Shown: positions 59,452 to 64,000 of the stretch, piece after piece
Layout: the number at the start of each line of letters is the position of its first letter
Numbering within the stretch: the first letter of the stretch is position 1
From: Opitutaceae bacterium
GTDB lineage: Bacteria; Verrucomicrobiota; Verrucomicrobiia; Opitutales; Opitutaceae
Assembly (NCBI GenBank): GCA_030648295.1
Contig: JAUSID010000097.1
Location: forward strand, 1-64,000
DNA: 64,000 bases
Reading direction: 5' to 3'
The notes under the pieces: generated by a model
What the model was told of the DNA's origin: nothing
Databases searched by the model: none
Seen by the model: only the letters and a program-made list of their open reading frames with translations
Made by a program: the position numbers and the translations under genes

Positions 59452-60606
59452 TTATGGCCGCAACTTTTGCTTCATGGTCGTGGATGGCTGGAGCCAACGC
59501 TTGAACCAGGCGAGTCCTGCGGCGTGCCCCTCGGGTGTCACCTTGTGCGCCGTGTGCTTCTGCGCGATGAAGCCGAGCCGTTCCTCGTGCCCGGCCGCAC
59601 GGTAGCGGGCGCGCGCTCTCTCGACGCAATCGACCAGTCCGGGCATCGGCGTCCGGGCGTCAGAATCCCCGTTAATCACGAGCAGCGGCCGCGGCGCGAT
59701 CAGCGGCAGCATCGCGGGGCCGTCGAACACGCCGTCGATCCCCGGCGCGACGTGGCCGTAGAACCGCGCGATGAACGCGGCGTCAACCTGCGTCACGTGC
59801 AATTCCTTCGCCGCGGTGTCGACTGCCGTCTGAATTGTGCTGATACGCGACTGCCACGCATTATTCTCCAGCGCCCAGCGGAAGCTCTGCACGCCGATGT
59901 AGGGCACCGCGACGGCAATCCGCGGATCCGCGGCGGCGGTGAGATAGGTTTCGATCCCGCCTTTGGAAAAACCGGTGAGCCCGATCCGCTTCGCGTCCAC
60001 ATCTGGTCGCGTCTCCAGATAATCGATCAACCGCATGACGTCCCATGCGGTGTCGAAGAAGAACGGATACTCGCGTCCGGGTGTGCGCCACGCGCGCAGG
60101 ATTGCCTCCTGGTATTCCGTGCTGCCCTTTCCCGCGGTGCTGCGACCGCCGTGGTAGCGGCCGTCGATCGCGATCGCCGCGAATCCGGCCCGTGCGTACG
60201 TCTCGAGGTGCGGTTTCATGCCCTCCTTGTTTCCGCCCGTGCCGTGCAGGATGATCACGACCGGCAGGCGCGCCGGTGCCGCGGCCGGTTGATACCACAA
60301 GCCTGGCACCCGCTGGCCGGGCTCCGCCATGTAGGTGAACGATACGCGCTTGATTCCATCGGCTTCAGTCGCGGCGCCGGCCTGGAAGTCGACGGGAACG
60401 CGCTCGCGGTCGAGCAGCTTGAGGAAGGCTTCCCGCGGCGATTGCACGAGCGGACCGAGCCAGCGCGCGAGTTCGTCCGCGCTGCCGGTTGTGGGATGGT
60501 ATCGGGAGTCCTGTGACGATGGGGGCGCCGCCGTGGCCGCGAGCGCGAAGACAGCGGCGGCGAAGCACGCCGGGATACGGAGACGGGCGATGGTGGGGTG
60601 GTGCAT
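59452..60606 (-). CDS. Secreted alpha/beta hydrolase (esterase/dienelactone-hydrolase-like)
   Basis: 384 residues with a signal peptide (IPACFAAAVFALAATAAP). Alpha/beta hydrolase pattern: PVVIILHGTGGNKEG (oxyanion region), nucleophile Ser in IGLTGFSKGGIETYL, PRPLLVINGDSDARTPM (Asp) and KHTAHKV (His). Resembles the acetyl-xylan-esterase and dipeptidyl-peptidase-like hydrolases common in Verrucomicrobia and Planctomycetes. The substrate is unknown. Its end abuts the truncated isochorismatase. Confidence 0.85.
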   Translation of the reverse strand: MHHPTIARLRIPACFAAAVFALAATAAPPSSQDSRYHPTTGSADELARWLGPLVQSPREAFLKLLDRERVPVDFQAGAATEADGIKRVSFTYMAEPGQRVPGLWYQPAAAPARLPVVIILHGTGGNKEGMKPHLETYARAGFAAIAIDGRYHGGRSTAGKGSTEYQEAILRAWRTPGREYPFFFDTAWDVMRLIDYLETRPDVDAKRIGLTGFSKGGIETYLTAAADPRIAVAVPYIGVQSFRWALENNAWQSRISTIQTAVDTAAKELHVTQVDAAFIARFYGHVAPGIDGVFDGPAMLPLIAPRPLLVINGDSDARTPMPGLVDCVERARARYRAAGHEERLGFIAQKHTAHKVTPEGHAAGLAWFKRWLQPSTTMKQKLRP

Positions 60607-60723
60607 CGGGCGGGCAAGTTACACCGCGACATGCGTCCCGCCAGCGCAAACCGACCGGTTTTATTGCGTCGTGAAACCTGCGCCACGTCGAGCGGGAACC
60701 GGCGCTGGCTTTCCTGTTCCGCC

Positions 60724-60801
60724 AGTGGCTGCGGCTTCCAGCCGCAGAGGGTGATCGATGGTCGGTCCGATTCCTTCTGCGGCAAGGATGCCGCAGCCAC
60801 T
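60724..60801. repeat. Palindromic intergenic repeat (GTGGCTGCGGC type)
   Basis: AGTGGCTGCGGCTTCCAGCC is matched by inverted GATGCCGCAGCCACT, with inner CTGCGGCAAGG. It lies between the divergent-to-tandem esterase and ABC ATPase genes. Looks like a dispersed repeat rather than a gene control site. Confidence 0.6.
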
Positions 60802-60832
60802 TGTCTCCAGATGCCAGGCCAATCCCGTGGCC

Positions 60833-61816
60833 TCAGATCTCGCCGATCCGCACGCACGCGACGGTGCGATTATGATCGCCGGGAATCAGCGGCGGCACGG
60901 CGGCCTTGCATTTCTCCTGCACATACGGACAACGCGGATGAAACGAACAGCCGGCGGGCGGATTCATTGGCGACGGCGGATCTCCGGGCAGCACGATTCG
61001 CTGCCGGCTGCGTTCAGCATCGGGATTCGCCGTCGGAATCGCGCTGATGAGCGCGCGCGTATACGGATGCAGCGGCCGTTCGATCACCTCCACCGCCGGC
61101 CCGAGCTCCACGATCTTGCCGAGATACATGACCGCGATCCGATCCGAGATGTGTTTTACGACCGAGAGATCGTGCGCGATGAAGATGAGCGAGAGGTTCA
61201 TCTTCCGGCAGAGTTGCGAAATCAGATTCAGGATTTGCGCCTGGATGGACACGTCGAGTGCCGAAACCGGTTCGTCGGCAATGATGATCTTCGGCTCGAG
61301 CGCGAGCGCGCGCGCGATCGCGATCCGCTGTCGCTGGCCGCCGGAGAATTCATGCGGGTATTTCTGCATGAAGCGCGGCGAGAGCCCGACCAACTGCATC
61401 AGCTCCGCTACGCGGGCGGGCACGTCTGCCGCCGGGCAGACTTTGTGCACCAGCAGCGGCTCGGCGAGCGTGTCGAACACGGTGATCCGCGGGTTGAGCG
61501 AGGCGTAGGGATCCTGGAACACCATTTGCAAATCGCGGCGCACGTCATGGACCTCGGCCAGCGTGCCGGTGGTGAGATTTTTTCCCTCGAGCACCACGGC
61601 ACCAGCCGTCGTGGGCACCAGTTGCATGATCGTGCGGGCGAGCGTCGATTTCCCACAGCCCGATTCACCGACGAGTCCCAGCACTTCGCCCCGCTCAATC
61701 GACAGCGTGACGCCATCGACGGCTTTCACCGTGCCGAGGTGACGCTTGAAAATAAAACCATGCGTGACGGGGAAGTGCGTCTTGACGTCGCGGAGCTCGA
61801 GGATCGGGTCGGGCAT
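60833..61816 (-). CDS. Oligopeptide ABC transporter ATPase, OppF/DppF type
   Basis: 327 residues. Walker [10 protein letters not shown], signature [14 protein letters not shown], Walker [14 protein letters not shown]. The C-terminal oligopeptide-type extension is rich in Cys and Pro ([15 protein letters not shown]), as in Opp/Dpp ATPases that may hold an Fe-S cluster. It pairs with the OppD-like ATPase upstream. No permease or binding protein is inside the window on this side, so those genes may lie elsewhere. Confidence 0.93.
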   Translation of the reverse strand: MPDPILELRDVKTHFPVTHGFIFKRHLGTVKAVDGVTLSIERGEVLGLVGESGCGKSTLARTIMQLVPTTAGAVVLEGKNLTTGTLAEVHDVRRDLQMVFQDPYASLNPRITVFDTLAEPLLVHKVCPAADVPARVAELMQLVGLSPRFMQKYPHEFSGGQRQRIAIARALALEPKIIIADEPVSALDVSIQAQILNLISQLCRKMNLSLIFIAHDLSVVKHISDRIAVMYLGKIVELGPAVEVIERPLHPYTRALISAIPTANPDAERSRQRIVLPGDPPSPMNPPAGCSFHPRCPYVQEKCKAAVPPLIPGDHNRTVACVRIGEI

Positions 61817-61822
61817 GGGGAA

Positions 61823-62006
61823 GGGACTAAGGGACTAAGGGACTAAGGGACTAAGGGACTAAAAGACTAAGGGACTAAGGGCGAATGACGAATGACCAAT
61901 GCTTTGTTGTTCGGAGCATTGGTCCGGAGGGTGAAAGTTTTGCATGACCGCGGTCGTGGTCTTTTGGTCCCTTAGTCTTTTAGTCTCTTAGTCCCTTAGT
62001 CCCTTT
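61823..62006. repeat. 8-base tandem repeats in inverted blocks between ABC genes
   Basis: About seven copies of GGGACTAA (61823-61879) are mirrored by copies of TTAGTCCC/TTAGTCTT at 61958-62006. RNA would form a long stem between the two ABC ATPase genes, 200 bases apart. It could set different mRNA levels for the two halves, which is inference. Confidence 0.75.
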
Positions 62007-62015
62007 GTCCTTTCC

Positions 62016-62990
62016 CTAAATCTCTCCTTGCTGGGCGCGCAAACAGGCGTGGGCGTGGCCGGGGGCGACTTCGATCAACTGCACGTTGTTGCTGACGCAC
62101 TTCTCGAGCGCGAATTCGCAGCGCGGCGCGAACGGACACCCCGGCAGCGGCTTCGAAAGATCCGGCGGCATGCCCCGAATCGTATAGAGCTCGGCACCCT
62201 TGGGCTGGAGCGACGGGATCGAACGCTGGAGCGCGCGCGTATACGGATGGCGCGGTCCATAGAACAGCGTCCGCGTGTCGGTGGTCTCCATGATCCGTCC
62301 GGCATACATCACCTGCACGCGATCGCAGAGACCGGACACCACGCCGAGATCGTGGGTGATGAAGACCACGGCCATCCCGAGTTCACGCTGCATCTTTTTT
62401 ATCAGCTCGAGAATTTGCGCCTGCACGGTCACGTCGAGCGCCGTGGTGGGCTCGTCCGCGATCAACAGTTCGGGCCGGGTGATCAGCGCCATCGCAATCA
62501 TGACGCGCTGGCGCATGCCGCCGGAAAATTCGTGCGGATACAAATGGATGCGCTTGGCGGCATCGTTGATCCCGACCGCGTCCAGTATTTCGAGTCCGCG
62601 GCGCAGCGCGTCCGCCTTCGATATCTTCTCGTGGATCAGCAACGGCTCGATCAATTGCTCCGAGATTCGCAGATACGGATTCAGCGACGTCATCGGATCC
62701 TGGAATATCATCGCCACGCGTTTGCCACGGATCGCGCGCGCCTGCGCCGGCGTGGAGTGCAGCAGGTCGACGCCGTCGAACATCGCCGTGCCGCTTTCGA
62801 TTCGGCCCGGCGGCGTCGGCACCAGTCCCATGATCGAGTAGCACGTGACCGATTTGCCCGAGCCGGATTCGCCCACGATTCCCAGTGTCTCGCCGCGTTC
62901 GACCGAGAAGCTGACGCCGTCGACCGCGCGATAAACGCCATTACGAGTGTGAAAGTAAGTGCGGAGATCAGTGACAGTGAGGAGTGGCAC
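62016..62990 (-). CDS. Oligopeptide ABC transporter ATPase, OppD/DppD type
   Basis: 324 residues. Walker A GESGSGKSV, signature SGGMRQRVMIAMAL, Walker B LLIADEPTTALD, and the Opp C-terminal domain (GCPFAPRCEFALEKC). OppD is normally first in the ATPase pair, as here. It energises uptake of oligopeptides or similar compounds. It is followed by the repeat-rich spacer and then the OppF-like partner on the same strand. Confidence 0.93.
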   Translation of the reverse strand: MPLLTVTDLRTYFHTRNGVYRAVDGVSFSVERGETLGIVGESGSGKSVTCYSIMGLVPTPPGRIESGTAMFDGVDLLHSTPAQARAIRGKRVAMIFQDPMTSLNPYLRISEQLIEPLLIHEKISKADALRRGLEILDAVGINDAAKRIHLYPHEFSGGMRQRVMIAMALITRPELLIADEPTTALDVTVQAQILELIKKMQRELGMAVVFITHDLGVVSGLCDRVQVMYAGRIMETTDTRTLFYGPRHPYTRALQRSIPSLQPKGAELYTIRGMPPDLSKPLPGCPFAPRCEFALEKCVSNNVQLIEVAPGHAHACLRAQQGEI

Positions 62991-63007
62991 GGGGGCGAGC
63001 GGACGAG

Positions 63008-63113
63008 ACAGATGTCAGATGTCAGACGTCAGAGGTCCGAGGTCAGAGGTCAGAAGTCAGAAGTCAGATCTCGGATGTCAGATGTCAGTGTCGGAGGTCA
63101 GAGGTCGGGGTCG
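63008..63113. repeat. 8-base word repeats (GTCAGANN)
   Basis: Variants of GTCAGATG, GTCAGAGG and GTCAGAAG run through about 100 bases between the ABC gene and the heptosyltransferase. They are direct repeats, with no dyad and no spacer diversity, so not a CRISPR array. Confidence 0.7.
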
Positions 63114-63138
63114 AGATTTCGATAGGCAAAGGAGTTGG

Positions 63139-64000
63139 TCACGGTTGCGAATGCGGCGCGAGTTGCGAGTTCCCTGTGACAATAGTGTTGTTGGCGGGTT
63201 TGTCGCCTCCGCCGGCCGGCAGATTTTGCACGGCCTTTGCCACCGTGGTGGGCGACAAATCGGCGAGCCGGCGGCCACCGGTCGGCGGGCAGCCGGTCGG
63301 TTGCAGGATTACCGCCGGTGAATCGAAAGCGGGGCCGGTGCGAATCGGATTGGTCGGGCCGAACAATGCGACCAGCGGCACACCGAGCGCATTTGCGAGA
63401 TGCAGGCCGCCGGTATCGTTCGTGACGAGGACACGACAATTTTGCAGTTCCCGCACGTAGGCGGGCAAATCGGTCCGGCCGGCGCGATCGTGCACGCGCT
63501 CGGGCGGAAAACCTGCGGCGACCTGTGCCGTTATCCCGGCGTCCAACGCCGTGCCGAACAACACAAACGAATCGTCCGGCAGCGACTCGATCAGCGTGCG
63601 CCAGTGCGCAACCGGCCAGCGCTTTTCCGGCGTGTTCTCGGATCCGCAGATGAGCCCGATCGGTGCCGGCGAGGGCAGGGGCTTCGCGCTACGATCAGCG
63701 AGCGATGTACGATCCAGCGGTGCCACGAGCCCGAAGTGCTGGAAAAGATTCTGCCAGAGTTCGAGTTGGTGGCGCTCCCCCTCGTCGAAATCACGCGGCA
63801 GCCGATAAACATGGCTGAGTAGCGGACGCGGTTTTCCCGGTCGCACGATCCCGAATCGCTGCGGCGCGCCGGCCAACCACGCCTCGAGATCACCGCGAAA
63901 TGAATTCGTCAACAGCACCCACACGTCGGGATACTCCGCGCGCATTTTTCGGAAGTGGGCGAAGTATCCCGGGCCCCGCGGCGGCAGCGCCTGCAACCGA
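63139..64000 (-). CDS. GT9 heptosyltransferase (partial, 5' end beyond window)
   Basis: At least 285 residues of a lipopolysaccharide heptosyltransferase (WaaC/WaaF, GT9): NSFRGDLEAWLAGAPQRFGIVRPG, LICGSENTPEKRWPVAHW and VTNDTGGLHLANALGVPLVALFGPTNPIRTGP, the last being the ADP-heptose site. The N-terminal Rossmann start (usually a LGDxxxxxP motif) is missing, so the gene continues past the right edge. It transfers heptose to inner-core LPS, consistent with a Gram-negative envelope. Confidence 0.88.
   Translation of the reverse strand, partial: RLQALPPRGPGYFAHFRKMRAEYPDVWVLLTNSFRGDLEAWLAGAPQRFGIVRPGKPRPLLSHVYRLPRDFDEGERHQLELWQNLFQHFGLVAPLDRTSLADRSAKPLPSPAPIGLICGSENTPEKRWPVAHWRTLIESLPDDSFVLFGTALDAGITAQVAAGFPPERVHDRAGRTDLPAYVRELQNCRVLVTNDTGGLHLANALGVPLVALFGPTNPIRTGPAFDSPAVILQPTGCPPTGGRRLADLSPTTVAKAVQNLPAGGGDKPANNTIVTGNSQLAPHSQP

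Noticed and set aside
58927-60516. 529-residue open frame continuing from the isochorismatase fragment
   Set aside because: Only 59167-59440 has homology-like sequence; the rest is antisense to the esterase, and the first part overlaps the ligase gene in another frame.
63008-63113. Possible CRISPR or iteron origin
   Set aside because: 8-base direct words without spacers, and no replication gene next to them.
1-64000. tRNA, rRNA, riboswitch
   Set aside because: No cloverleaf with T-loop and CCA-type end, no rRNA segments and no riboswitch consensus recognised in any spacer.

Overview
The window is high-GC bacterial DNA, most likely from a Verrucomicrobiota member of the Opitutaceae type. This is inferred from a paired C-terminal repeat module on three secreted proteins, a TonB receptor with a carboxypeptidase-regulatory plug leader, multi-domain secreted GH9 enzymes, weak Shine-Dalgarno signals and many palindromic or word-like intergenic repeats. 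No taxonomic search was possible.

Layout. 0.2-10 kb: a B12-binding radical SAM protein, a 47-residue basic protein, a secreted GH9 glucanase with four copies of a carbohydrate-binding-like module, and a secreted C25-peptidase-like protein. 10-37 kb: a hybrid NRPS-PKS biosynthetic region. Its core is a six-gene minus-strand operon (32.8 to 20.1 kb) with overlapping or closely spaced genes: a serine-type adenylation enzyme, a KS-AT-KR-ACP polyketide synthase, a DH / FkbM-in-FkbH / ACP fusion, an FkbK-like dehydrogenase, an FkbJ-like ACP and an FkbI-like acyl-CoA dehydrogenase. The last four supply the methoxymalonyl-ACP pathway. It is flanked on the plus strand by a C-A-T-TE NRPS with an alanine-type code (13.7 kb), an orphan carrier protein plus a PPTase (33 kb), and a second C-A-T-TE NRPS with a valine-type code that is broken by an internal deletion and frameshift (34-36.7 kb). 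Secreted proteins with the shared C-terminal repeat lie among these genes. One carries the start of an NRPS condensation domain fused in front of its signal peptide.

36.9-45.6 kb: a carbohydrate uptake and catabolism locus made of an IclR regulator convergent with a TonB receptor / BNR-sialidase-like / SSS symporter / FAD oxidoreductase operon. 45.9-47.5 kb: a decayed RAYT transposase between inverted ends, then a VapBC-type toxin-antitoxin pair. 47.6-50.8 kb: a second GH9 paralogue. 51-57 kb: an ECF sigma factor, exopolysaccharide-type genes (GT4, sugar-phosphate transferase, hexapeptide nucleotidyltransferase-like) and a STAS / SpoIIE-phosphatase partner-switch pair. 57-64 kb: a secreted hypothetical protein, a stand-alone ATP-dependent DNA ligase, a truncated isochorismatase, an esterase-like hydrolase, two oligopeptide ABC ATPases and a GT9 heptosyltransferase cut by the window edge.

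The most interesting part is the NRPS-PKS region. The extender-unit enzymes are unusually fused, the AT motif suggests malonyl-CoA rather than the extender those enzymes would make, both thioesterases use cysteine, and several junctions look like rearrangement scars. One of them is a transposase-tail copy at the exact 3' end of the broken NRPS.
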